Positions 24,130-34,975 of a DNA stretch of 64,000 nucleotides are shown here, one piece after another. Position 1 is the first letter of the stretch. Every line of letters starts with the position of its first letter. The notes below the pieces were generated by a model. It did not search any database. It was not told the DNA's origin and saw nothing but the letters and a program-made list of their open reading frames with translations. The position numbers and the translations under genes are program-made. The stretch is from Casuarina equisetifolia (lineage: Eukaryota > Streptophyta > Magnoliopsida > Fagales > Casuarinaceae): positions 10,663,354 to 10,727,353 of the forward strand of contig CM052362.1 in NCBI GenBank assembly GCA_028551475.1. Direction: 5' to 3'.

Positions 24130-25200
24130 TCAACTCAAGAAAAAACATTCTATTTGCAAGCTCCTATGGTAAAATTGGGTAAGAAATGCTACTAGGATTA
24201 AACATCTCGAGGAGGTTTCAAGGTCTTACATCAAAAGGACCACTTTTTATAGGGTTCTCTCATGCTACAACAAGCTTAAGACTGCCAGCAAGGAGAAAGG
24301 TAAAGAAAAGGTTGGGAAAACTTTAAAGGCAAAGCCTAATTTTATAAAGCAAGATCTAAAGGAGAGAAAGTGCTTCAAATGCCAAGGATATGGCCATATA
24401 CAAGCTAACTATCCAAACAAAAGGGTAATGATGTTAAGAGCCATTGAAGAGATTGATAAAGCCTACTATAAAGAGGAGTATTATTATGATGAGTTTATGG
24501 TTGAACTAGAGGAGGAGGAAGAGATCATTGAGCAAGTTGATTTTGGAAGTATGATTATTCTCTATAAAGCCTTGCATGCCCATGTTAATCCTCTAGATGA
24601 GTAAAGGGAGAACATATTTCAAACTCAATGCACACTTAATGGAAAGGTGTGTCCTATTATTATTGATAATAAGAATTACACTAATGTGGTTGAATTAGAT
24701 AAGGAGAAGGAGATCATTAAACAAGTTGATTTTGGAAGTATGATTATTCTTCGTAGAGCCTTGCATGCCCATGTTAATCCTCTAGATGAGTAAAAGGAGA
24801 ACATCTTTTAAACTCAATGCATGCATAATTAATGGAAAGGTGTGATTGTTAATAATGGGAGTAACACTAATGTAGCTTCTACAACTCTTATGGAGGAGTT
24901 GAATTTGCCTACATTAGATCATTTTATCCATACAAACTACAATGGCTAAGCCAAAAGAGTCATCTTCAAGTTTCAAGGCAAGTCCTACTTACTTTTTTCC
25001 ATTAGAAAGCATTATGTAGATCGGGTTACTTGGGTTGTTGTACCTATGGATGCTTGTCATTTGTTGTTATGGAGGCCATGGAAATATGATAAGGATGTTT
25101 AGCATGATGGTAGACAAAACACTTATTCCTTCAAAGTTGGCGAGAAACTTATAACTTTAGCTCCACTTAGCCCTTCCTAAATACACTAAACACCACATGG
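24130..25200 (+). pseudogene. gypsy gag zinc knuckle and protease region, with internal duplication
   Basis: RKCFKCQGYGHIQANY at about 24367 is a CCHC knuckle whose last Cys is Tyr. A long acidic segment follows and a stop at 24602. The stretch at about 24500-24685 is repeated at about 24690-24880 (both contain GATTTTGGAAGTATGATTATTCT). The PR segment has IIIDNKNYTNV where the family has IIDGGS, and then LVVPMDACHLLL-like residues near 25040. Not functional. Confidence 0.75.
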
Positions 25201-25459
25201 GCTAGAATGTTCAAAACAACCTATTCCTAAGTGAAACCCAGTGAATCACATCTACTTATTTAACCACCCATATTTGAATTTGCTAATGTTCAACTCCTTG
25301 CTTGTGTCATTGACAAAGTCAATGCTACTAAGGATCGGGGCCAGCGAAATTCAATTAAGTAAAGGCTCAAAAAAGGCTTACTAAGCGAAGGGCTGAAGGC
25401 AGCTTTGCTCATGGGTTAGCGATCAAGTAGAAAAGGACTTGCTTGCTTCTTTTCTTTTC

Positions 25460-25721
25460 AGAAAAGAGTATTTCCCAATGATCTTCCATTTGGTTTACCA
25501 CCAATTAAAGGGATAGAACACCATATAGGTTTGCTTCCAAAGGCACACTTACTCAATAAGGCATACTACAAATGCAATCCCTAAGAGGCTAGGGAACTAC
25601 AAAGGTAGGTAGATGAATTGGTGGCCTAAGGGTTTATAAGGGAAAGTATGAGCCCATGTTTGATTCTAGCCTTATTGGTGCCAAAGAAAAATGGTTCATT
25701 TCAAATGTGTGTAGACAACAG
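25460..25721 (+). pseudogene. gypsy RT, 5' half
   Basis: Across frames one reads LPFGLPPIKGIEHHIG, then EAREL and [14 protein letters not shown], the N-terminal RT block of Ty3 elements. It stops exactly at the solo LTR. Confidence 0.75.
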
Positions 25722-27169
25722 TGTAAGGTTTTATAGCTAACTAAAAGGGGGTTGAATTGGTTATCTCAATTTCTTTACTAATTTTGTATTCAATCACTTT
25801 TCATGCAATTCTAAGGGAGCATTCTAGCATATTAAGACCACACAAATAGATAGTTAAGCAAAGAAATAAAGAAACATAAGTTTACATGGTGGTTTGGCCC
25901 TATTCACCTACTCCTATACTTTTCAACTCCTCCTCAAGTTATTAAATGGTCCACGATTACACTAATAAGGTTGAACCAACCTTAGTACATTAACAAGTCC
26001 CCAAATACATAAGATTTGTGAGGAATATTGCTTATTTGAGAGCTAATTAAAGATATACAAACTCAATTCAAGCTCTAATCATGAAACCCCCAATTATCAC
26101 AAAGTTAAGGTTTCAAATTTACAAAGGAGTTTATGTGTAAATAATAGTTAGAGTTTAATTAGCACATAAACAACTTAATCTAACAATGAATGTTCACAAG
26201 AATATTAATATGCAGGAATATCACCGAATATTCAAACTTCCTTTATAGATTGATAAAGAATGTCATAAGTGTATAATCTTTCACAAGCTTTAATGTGTTC
26301 TCAATTTCTCAACAAAATCTCGTCCACCAAGGCTTCACAGAACTCCCAAGAACATCTTTTTATAGAAGATATAAAGCATACTAGCTTTTTAGGGTTTCTA
26401 TTCAAACTTGAGATGCCCATTTCAATTTTCTATTGAGACTTGATAGAAGCGCCATCAAACAACAATGCAAATGGCAATTAATGATCTTCATAGCCGTTCT
26501 AACAACACCATCACTTCATATTTCTTCCCCATTGGAGAATTGGTGATAGAGAAAGGCAAGAGAGCAGCTTGGTGATTTAGGGTTAGGGCTCTTCTCCTCG
26601 CGATCGCATAAGAAAGTTTCTCTTAAGTGAAACAATTGTGTTTCACACATAAATGAAACATTGTCGCATGCTTCGGATTAAGATTTCAAGTGGGTTGAGT
26701 CTTGTAGGCTTAGCTTATGAGTTGAGCTTGCAAGCTTCTTCCCATGGACTTGATCCAATTAATAAAGATCCTTACTTGAGCTTAAACCAACTAAGTAAAT
26801 AGCCTTGCTCGGTTCTACTTCAAACTAAGTAAAACCAAGTATTATGATTTTGATTCTGGGCCTTCATAGTATGATTCATGATTCACGTGTACCTACAAGT
26901 ACATAAATCCATGTATCATTTTTCTTCAAATAATCAAATATTCCTTTAGCTCTTTTTCATACAAAATATTTCTCAAGGCATTATATGAAATTAATTTGTG
27001 AAGGAATGTAGGAACCTAGCTACTTTATAATATCATTTATTGATATTATAACTTGCACACTTTTTACTTCCTTGATGTTCAATATTGTACATAATCATAT
27101 GAAAAACATTTATACAAATATTATATGCAACCAATAGTTTGTCATAACAAAACATATCTTTTTCCAACA
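25722..27169 (-). mobile_element. solo LTR of the SIRE-like family inside gypsy RT
   Basis: About 1.45 kb with ends TGTAAGG and TTTCCAACA, the same plus-strand direction as the LTRs of the 14-23 kb element. It has the shared phrases GGGGGTTGAATTGG and the palindrome at 27026-27050. No internal domain is present, so it is a recombination product. It falls between the codons for ValAspAsnSer and LysValIleAsn of the RT. Left flank AACAG and right flank AGCAAAG are compatible with one target site that has since lost bases. Confidence 0.85.
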
Positions 27170-28140
27170 AGCAAAGTCATCAACAACATCACCATTCCAA
27201 GACATAATAATATGCTAGATTAGTTACATGGAGCCACCACTTTCTCTATGGTGGACTTAAGGAGTGGTTACCATCAAATTTGAATGAGAGAGGGAGATGA
27301 ATGGAAGATAGCTTTCAAATTAAAGGATCTCTGTATGAGTAGATGGTCATGCCATTCAAACTTTCTAATGCCCCAAGTACCTCATGTGTTTAATGAACCT
27401 CTCTTTCTTGTTAAAATTGTTATGGTTTATTTTGATGATATCCTTATTTATAGTAGATGTGAATTAGACCACTTAGATCATTTGCAGTAAGTATTTGATG
27501 CATTAAGGAGACAAAAGCTTTATGCTAAGTTACAAAAGTATGAATTTTTTTCCTCTATTGTTGTGTTCCTTGGATATATGGTTTTCAAAGATGGTATTAT
27601 AGTTGATTAGTCCAAGGTTAAGGCAATTAAATCTTGGCCCTAACCTAGTTTCATTACTAAAGTAAGGAGTTTTTATAACTTAGCTTCATTCTACCACATG
27701 TTTGTCTCTAACTTCAATACCATGATGGCTCCAATTACTAAATGTATGAAGATAAGTATTTTTGAATGGAGTACGAAAGCAAATGAAGCTTTAAGGATAA
27801 TTAAACAAAAGTTATGGGAAGCTTTAGTTTTTACATTACCAGACTTTGATAAGGTCTTTGGAGTGGAATGTGATGCTAGTGGCATTGACATAGGTGTTGT
27901 CCTCATTCAAGGAAAGAGGCCTTTAGATTATTTTAGTGAGAAGCTTAATGAACACAAAAAGAACTACTCCACTTATGATAAGGAGTTTTATGGAATTGTT
28001 AGGGCTTTAGATCATTGGAGTCATTATTTAAGACCTAGGCAGTTTGTTCTACATTCAAATCATCAAGCTTTGAAGTTCTTGAATGGCCAGTATAAACTTA
28101 ACCTAAGACATGCAAAATGGGTAGAATTTTTCTAATCCTT
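27170..28140 (+). pseudogene. gypsy RT 3' half and RNase H
   Basis: FSMVDLRSGYHQI (about 27250) and YFDD (27428-27439, followed by ILIYS) give the RT palm. FLGYMVFKDGI follows, then the RNase H block FGVECDASGIDIGVVL and KNYSTYDKEFYGIVRALDHW within the open frame 27698-28135. Stops at 27488 and 27608 and others break it. Confidence 0.85.
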
Positions 28141-29243
28141 TTCATTTACTTCACATTATAAACTAGGTGTAACTAATGTTGTTGTAGATGCATTATTTAG
28201 AAGGTACTCCCTAATTACTACTCTAGATGCTAGAGTACTTGGTTTTCAACTTATGAAGGAACACTATCTTGGGGATATGGATATGTCCTTGCTCATGGTA
28301 GAATGTTCATAAGGTACCAATGGAGATTATGTGGTTCATGAGGGCTTTCTCTTCAAGGGGAATTAGTTGTGTGTTCCGAAGGGTTCCTTTAGAGAATTTC
28401 TTATAGGGGAGACACTTGGTGGAAGACTGGCTAGTCATTTTAGGATTCACAAGACCTTGGAGATCCTAAAGAAGCACTTTTATTAGCCAAAGATGTTGGG
28501 AGATTTTCAAGCTATCATTTTGACATGTGGGATGTGTTTGAGGACAAAGAGTCATTTCAAGCCAAGGTCTTATGCCCCTTTAAAGGTGCCAAACCAACGT
28601 CAGGAAGATTTAAGCATGGATTTCATTGTGGCACTCCCAAAAACTCAATAAGGAAGGACTCCATCATGGTGGTAGTAGATCAGTTTTCTAAAATGGCACA
28701 TTTCCCCCCATGCCATAAGACTTAGGATACCTTTAATGTTGCTGATTTGTTCTTCAAGGAGATTGGGATACCAAGTTTTTAGGTCACTTTTAGAGAACTC
28801 TATGGGAGAAACTTGGCATTAAGCTCTTATTCAACACTTCTTATCATCCTTAAACTGATGGCCAAATTGAGGTGACCAATCGCACATTGGGAATTCTTTT
28901 ACACACCATGATAAATCAGAATTCAAAGGATTGGGACATAAAGCTTGCCCACGCTAAGTTTGCATACAATTAAGCTCCAAGTTCTATAACTAAGCATTCA
29001 TCATTTAAGGTAGTGTATGGCATCAATCCAACTACTCCTATTGAGCTAACCTTTATGCCTCTTGATACCCAAGTTATTTTTTACGAAAAAATGAAAAAGG
29101 CTAAGGCTATAAAGAAGCTTCATAAGAGTGTTCATTCTCAAATAGAAAAACCTAATGGAGCATATAGAAGGAAAGCCAATAAGCATTAAAAGCCTTCTCA
29201 ATTTCATCTAGGGGACCTAGTTTAAGTGCATCTACATCAATAG
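28141..29243 (+). pseudogene. gypsy integrase remnant
   Basis: The HHCC zinc finger is traceable (SHFRIHKT then TCGMC near 28435-28536). Next come core blocks [24 protein letters not shown], YHPxTDGQIEVTNRTLG and a GDLV-VHL tail near 29212-29230. Several stops and frame changes occur. The C-terminal chromodomain is missing because a copia fragment begins at about 29244. Confidence 0.8.
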
Positions 29244-29645
29244 GGAGCTTGTTCCATACCATAAAGTGCACAACAAAGGCAACAAACTAATTTTGGCATA
29301 GATGGATCTTCAAAACCTAGTACTTGCTCCATGAAGATTGAAACCTTAAGAAATCCATGTAAGAAGGTGTTACTAACATCAAATTAGAGAAAAGGCCACT
29401 ACTTGACTACAATAATCAATAACTAGATGAATAGTTGTTAGAAGTACCATTGGATTGAAAGTGTCTATAAAGTCAATGCTAAAAGCATAATAAAATCCCT
29501 TGCCAACATGCCTTAACTTAAGCTTATCAAAAGAGTCATCCAATGCTAATTTGGGTTTAAAAACCCATTTACAACCAACAATGTGCATTACTTTTGTGCA
29601 TGGAACAAGTAACCATATTTTGTTTCTATAGAGTGTAGGATTGTA
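29244..29645 (-). mobile_element. Ty1-copia RT fragment
   Basis: The minus-strand frame 29588-29379 reads GCKWVFKPKLALDD and FSIDFIDTFNPMV, the start of copia RT. After a one-base shift it continues as DVSNTFLHGFLKVSIFMEQ and ALYGMEQAP down to 29244. It lies head-on to the gypsy 3' end. Its lineage differs from the 14-23 kb element; LTRs are not assigned. Confidence 0.75.
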
Positions 29646-29649
29646 GCCT

Positions 29650-30700
29650 CCCTAATTAATCAAGAAATGAGGTTGAATTGATTGGTTGTTTTTAAAAATA
29701 TTTTCTAGCAATTTGAAAAATAATGATAATTCACAAACAAGTACACAATGAAATAGAGATTTTTAGAAGGTTCAGCCATAACAAATAACTACCTATATCC
29801 CCATTACCTTTTAACCAATGTGGTTAAAAAGCATCTTCCATTGTTCTTTAGTAATTAATCCTTACAAGAGTACATCATTGTTACATTAAATTTCTTGTCC
29901 AAAATATCAATAACAATACTATTGAAATCCAATGGTGAATAGTGCAATACAATGTATACTACTTACTAGTAATATGAGAGATTATGCGAGTAATAATAAT
30001 ACACAAATAGTCAAGTCAACAAGAATATTAAAGCAATAAAGTAAAGAAATACTCAATAATGTTATAGCTTTAATGAACACATTGCAGCAACGAGAGTGAC
30101 TTGAATGCTTCTGAGTGTGAGTGAATTTCTTGGGTTTCTTCTTCTTGAACTTCCTTCTTTATTTATAAACTCTTTTTTAAGCTAATTTTCCTATATTTCT
30201 CACACACATTAGACCTCCATAAACATTGAATTTTTTTTTTTGTTGCCTATTTTCTTATGCCAAAATTCCTCTTCAAGTTCTTCCTTTTCTCATTCAAGCA
30301 TAATTTTAAGTTTGAATTTACAACTTAACTTTTGTTCGAAAACTCTTTTTTTTATATAGTCCATGAATTCAAAATGCCTAAGATTATTGTCTTTGACATA
30401 TAGTTTCCCTAATTGCAGTATAGTTTTGCCATAGTGAAATCCCATGAACTTTCCCTTTTTTTCTTTCCTTATGCAAGAAACCCAAATAATATTTGAAAGT
30501 TGCACACCGTTGAATATTTTTTACTAAAGATTTCTTGCTTTGTTTTCATCTTTAATTTCAAAAATTTCTTCCTTCATCGATCATTCTTCCAAAACAGCCT
30601 CCCTCCTTCCTTCTTACATTTTTCTCCATTTTGAGCTCTTTTTTAATTTCAAACAATGTTTTCCTCTTGTAATGAATTTCTCACATATTCCATTCATTTC
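29650..30700 (-). mobile_element. probable decayed solo LTR
   Basis: It starts with GAGGTTGAATTGATTGG and carries TTTTTAGAAGGTTCAGCC about 100 nt later, echoing the GGGGGTTGAATTGG and GGTTCGGCC phrases of the SIRE-like LTRs. A minus-strand TATA-like TTTATAAATAAAG is near 30158-30170. Ends are not definable, and identity is weak enough that this may be a related family. Confidence 0.3.
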
Positions 30701-31128
30701 CTAAAAAATGATAGGCTGGACAATAAAATAATTAGATGTCAAAAACATTTTTTTACACAATATTCTTGATGAAAAAGTTTATATATCTCAACCGCAAGGT
30801 TTTATTAATCCACAAGTACCACACTTTTTTGCTTGTCTTCAAAAATCATTTTACAATTTAAAACAAGCTTCACATGCCTAGAATTGAGGATTAAGTCAAT
30901 TTCTTTGAAAGATTGGCTTCACAATTTCAAAACTTGATTCCTCACTTTTTATTTTAAATACTTCCTCATACAATGCTTTCTTTCAATTTATGTGAATGAT
31001 ATAATTTTTACTAGTAGCCTTTATGCTCCACTTTCTCAAATCCTCAAACAACTACAAAATAAGTTTGATATAAAAGATGTTGGCAACCTCAACTATTTTC
31101 TTTAAGTTAAAGCTAACATTCAATAAAC

Positions 31129-34100
31129 TGTTGGAAAAAGATTTTTGGTTATGAAAAATTTTGTTTGCCTATAATGAATAAATGTTTTTCATATCTTAGT
31201 GTACAAACATTGATTGTCAAGGAAGTAAAAGGTGTACAATTATAATATCAATCAATGATATTATAAAGTAGCCAGTTTCCTACATTCTTGTTAGGTTTAA
31301 TGGCTAACCAAAAATGGAAGAGGGGGGTTCAATTGGTTATCTCGGTTTCTTTTCCATTTTATGGGTTCAATCACTTTTCATACACTTAAGCTAAGCATTC
31401 AAGGATATCAAAATTAAATGGTAAAGTAAATAGACAAAGAAGAATGCACATAAGTTTACACGGTTGTTCGGCCCTTGTCACATACTTCCACCCTTTTCTC
31501 CTTTAACACAACTAGTTGAAGTCCACTTTACTTCAAAGCTAGGAGAAAACTCTCTCTTACACTTTCCAACTCCTCCTCAAGGAGTTAAATAGTCCATGGT
31601 TACAATGATAATGTTAAACCAACCTTAGTACATTAGCAAGTCCTCAAATATGTAAGATTTGTGAGGACTATTGCTTATCAAAGAGCTAATTGAAGATATA
31701 CAAACTCAATTCAAGCCCTAATCATGAAACCCCCAATTATCACAAAGTTAGGGTTTCATATTTACAAAGGAGTTTATTTACAAATAATAATTAGAGTTTA
31801 ATTAGCACATAAACAACTTAATCTAACAATGAATATTCATAAGAATATTAATGTGTAAGAATATCACCAAAGATTCAAACTTCCTTTATAGATCGATGAA
31901 GAATATTGTGAGTGTATGATCTTTCACAATTATCACAAGCTTTAATGTTTTCTCTATTTCTCAACAAAATCTTGTCCACCAACCCCTTCAAAGAACTATC
32001 AGGAACATCTTTTTATAGAAGATATAAAGCATACTAGCTTTCTAGGGTTTCTATTCAAACCTAAGATGCCCATTACAATTTTTCCATTAAAACTTGATAG
32101 AAGCTCCATCAAACAATAGTACAAATGGCGATTAATGATCTTCATAGCCGTTCTAACAACACCATCACTTCATATTTCTTTCCGTTGGAGAATCGATGAC
32201 AAAGAGGTGTGAGAAAGTAGTTTGGTGATAGGGTTAAGGCTTTTCTCCTCACAATCGCTTAAGAGAGTTTCTCTTAAGTGAAATGGTGTCGCATGCTTCG
32301 GATTAAGACATCAGGCATGTCAAGTCTTACGGGCTAAGCTTGTGGGCTTAGCTTGTAGGCTGAGCTTGTGGGCTTTTTCCCATGGACTTGATCCGATTAA
32401 TAAAGATCCTCACTTGAGCTTGAACTAGCTAAGTAAACAGCCTTGCTTGGGTCTACTTCAAGTTAAGTAAAACCAAGTATTATGATTTTGATTTTGGCCT
32501 TCATAGTATGGTTCTTGATTCACATGTACCTCTAAGTACATAAATCCAAGAATCATTTTCCTTTAAATAATCAAATATTCCTTTAGCTCTTTTTTATATA
32601 GAATATTTCTTAAGGCATTGTATGAAGTTAATTTATGAATGAATGTAGAATCCAACTACTTTATAATATCATTTATTGATATTATAATTTACATACCTTT
32701 TACTTGATGTTCAATATTGCACATAATCATATAAAAAAATTTATACAAATATTATATACACCCAACAGTTTGTCATAACAAAACACACATTTTTCCAACA
32801 ATTCCTTCATTACATAACTTCATACAAGCCTTGGAGAAATATTTTTGTATGAAACAAGAGCTGAAAAAATATACTTGTTTACTTTAAAGAAAAATGATAT
32901 TTGGTTTTATGTGCTTGTAGGTACATATGTATCAAGGATCAAAGATTATATTATGAAGGCTAAAATCATATTATAAGGGTCTAATTATATTAGCTTGAAG
33001 CAAATCCAAGTGAAACTATTTACTAGCTGGTCCAAACCCGAGTAAAGTCATTTATTAGTTGGTCCAAGATGCGCCGTGTGAAGAAAGCCAAGTCCAAGCC
33101 CACATGGTGTCCTACTTATTAAGTTGGACTAAGTCAAAAAGTTCCTAAGGCTCAGAAGTTCAACCTGTGTGACTGATTAATTAGACTAAGCTCGAGTTGA
33201 TCAAAGTGATGTCATTTCACTTACATGTGAAACATGGCCGTTTCACTCAAGTCATGAGAAGGTTACTTAATCGAGCAAAATAGAGATGATGCCTTAAAAC
33301 CCCAAATCGATGAACTACTCTCCTACTTCTCTCTATTGCCAATTCTCCAATGGGAAGAATTCTAAGTTGATAGAAGTGTCAAAATAGCTATTTGCTACAT
33401 TAATTGTGGTCTCTACTGTTGCATGATGAAGATTAATCAAATCTCAATAGGAAAATCACAACATGAAGATCAGGTTTAAAAAGAAACCCTAGAAAGCTTG
33501 AGTTCCTTGAATCTGCTATAAAGAGATGTTCTTTAAGGTTCTTAAGAGCTTTTGCATGAAATACTATTGAGAGATTATGAAAAGGATTAAAGTTATGAAA
33601 GCTTATACTCTTGTGATTGAGTTCTTTGATCTTCAATGAAAGCTTGGATCTTAGGTGATATTCTTCTACATTCATATTCTTATTAATATTCACTTCTAGA
33701 TTGAGTTGTTTATATGCTAATTAAACTCTAATTATCATTTGCACATAAATCACTTTATAAATCCGAAACCCTAACTTTATGATAATTGAGGGTTTCGTGA
33801 TTAGAGCTTAAATTGACTTTGTATATCTTCAATTAGCTCTTTTTTAAGCAATATTCCTCACAAATCATATATCATTAAGGACTTGCTATTGTACTAAGGT
33901 TGAGTCAACCTTATACTTGTAACCGAGAATTGTTTAACTCCTTATGAAGAAGTTGGAAAGTGTAAGAGAAGGTTTTCCTAACTTTGAAGTAAAGCGAACT
34001 TTAACTGATTATGTTGAAGGAGGAAAAGGGTGGAAATAGGTGACAAGGGCCGAACTATTGTGTAAATCTTTGTCTCATCTTTTATATACTTATCTCTCTT

Positions 34101-34244
34101 GTTGGTTGCTCTTATTACTTATGAATGATTCATTTGATTGCATGAAAAGTGAGTGAACCTGAATTAAAAGTGAAAAATCTAAGGTTACCAATTCAACCCC
34201 CCCCTCCCCTAGGGGCTATTCTTGGTAAGCCATTAAACCTTACA
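31129..34244 (+). mobile_element. outer solo LTR (plus orientation), interrupted
   Basis: It begins TGTTGGAAAAAG and ends TTAAACCTTACA, the inverse orientation of the other SIRE-like LTRs, and has a perfect 5-bp duplication TAAAC on both sides. Without the inner insertion it is about 1.6 kb, like its relatives. It contains the palindrome at 31242-31266 and an inverted copy of the GGGGTTGAATTGG phrase near 34187-34205. Confidence 0.9.
31289..32800 (-). mobile_element. inner solo LTR (minus orientation)
   Basis: About 1.5 kb, ends TGTTAGG and TTTCCAACA, closely similar to 25722-27169 through most of its length. Flanks ATTCT (31284-31288) and ATTCC (32801-32805) form a 5-bp duplication with one change. 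The palindrome is at 32662-32686. It is inserted into the outer LTR about 160 nt from that LTR's left end. Confidence 0.9.
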
Positions 34245-34975
34245 TAAACAACCTTTTATTACATCAAGCCAAATTTGTACAAGAAATTATTCATAATTCA
34301 AAAATCGGAGAAGCAAATGATGTTTCTACACCCACCCTTAATTAATGATGGAAATCCTTTTCCAAATCTTACACATTATAAAAGCATTGTATGCATAACA
34401 TGCAATATATTCATACAAGACTTAACATCTCATATGTTGTTAACACAGCATGCCAATATATTCATGTGGCCAGAAGAACTCATTGGACATTTGTAAAATG
34501 AATTCTTTGATTCCTTGTGGATAGTTTGAGATACAAACTCACCAAGTATTCCACAAATACTCTACATGCTTATTCTAATGCCATATGGCTAGATGATTGC
34601 AATGATTGATGATCAACTGGTAGATTTTGCATCTTTCTTGAATCAAATCTTATCTCATGGAGTTTTAGGAAGTAAAAAACTACTATTTGATCTAGTAGTG
34701 AAGTTGAGTTTAAGAGTATAGCAGATATCATAGTCGAAATCATATGGATTGAAAAATTATTACAAGATCTCCATTTTCAATTAGCTCAACCACCCATGCC
34801 CCAGTGCTACAATCTCTCAGTGCCTTATCTTTTTACCATTTCAATATTCCATGCCAAAACTAAATATGTCAAGATCAACTTCTACTTCATTTGCTAGTGA
34901 ATCAATAATAGAAAGTTTCCAATTCATTTCACAACCTTAGCTGACTAAACAATAGACATCCTTACAATAGGACTT

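Larger units (their letters stand above)
23440..29243 (+). mobile_element. decayed Ty3/gypsy (chromovirus-like) retrotransposon
   Basis: Plus-strand remnants occur in the gypsy order gag, PR, RT, RNase H, INT. The gag knuckle is at 24371-24412, PR-like sequence at about 24600-25080, RT at 25460-25721 plus 27170-27690, RNase H at about 27780-28135 and INT at 28420-29240. RH before INT separates it from copia. Stops and shifts occur throughout. A solo LTR interrupts RT (25722-27169). The 5' LTR probably lies around 23480-24010, an AT-rich stretch with repeated TTTGTTTGG/TTAGGATT phrases, but its ends are not fixed; the right end is cut at a copia fragment near 29243. Confidence 0.85.
30713..34975 (+). 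mobile_element. copia pol pseudogene split by nested LTRs
   Basis: The left part (30713-31128) reads GW-I-LDVKNIFLHN, QPQGFINPQ, SFYNLKQAS, then NYFL. The right part (34245-34975) resumes with TTFYYIKPNLYKK, DGNPFPNLTHYKSIV and an RNase H block (NPIFHAKTKYVKINF, then an ADILT-like end near 34940-34960). The catalytic box reads YVND at 30989-31000, so one catalytic Asp is Asn. The TAAAC at 31124-31128 is repeated at 34245-34249 around the inserted LTR. A PPT-like GGGAAGGGG at 35038-35046 ends the element's coding part. Confidence 0.85.

Noticed and set aside
23460-29239. 18-nt inverted match (TGATGTAGATGCACTTAA) at both sides of the gypsy element
   Set aside because: The right copy lies in the integrase tail coding phrase, so the left is probably a small inverted gypsy fragment; not terminal repeats of a transposon.
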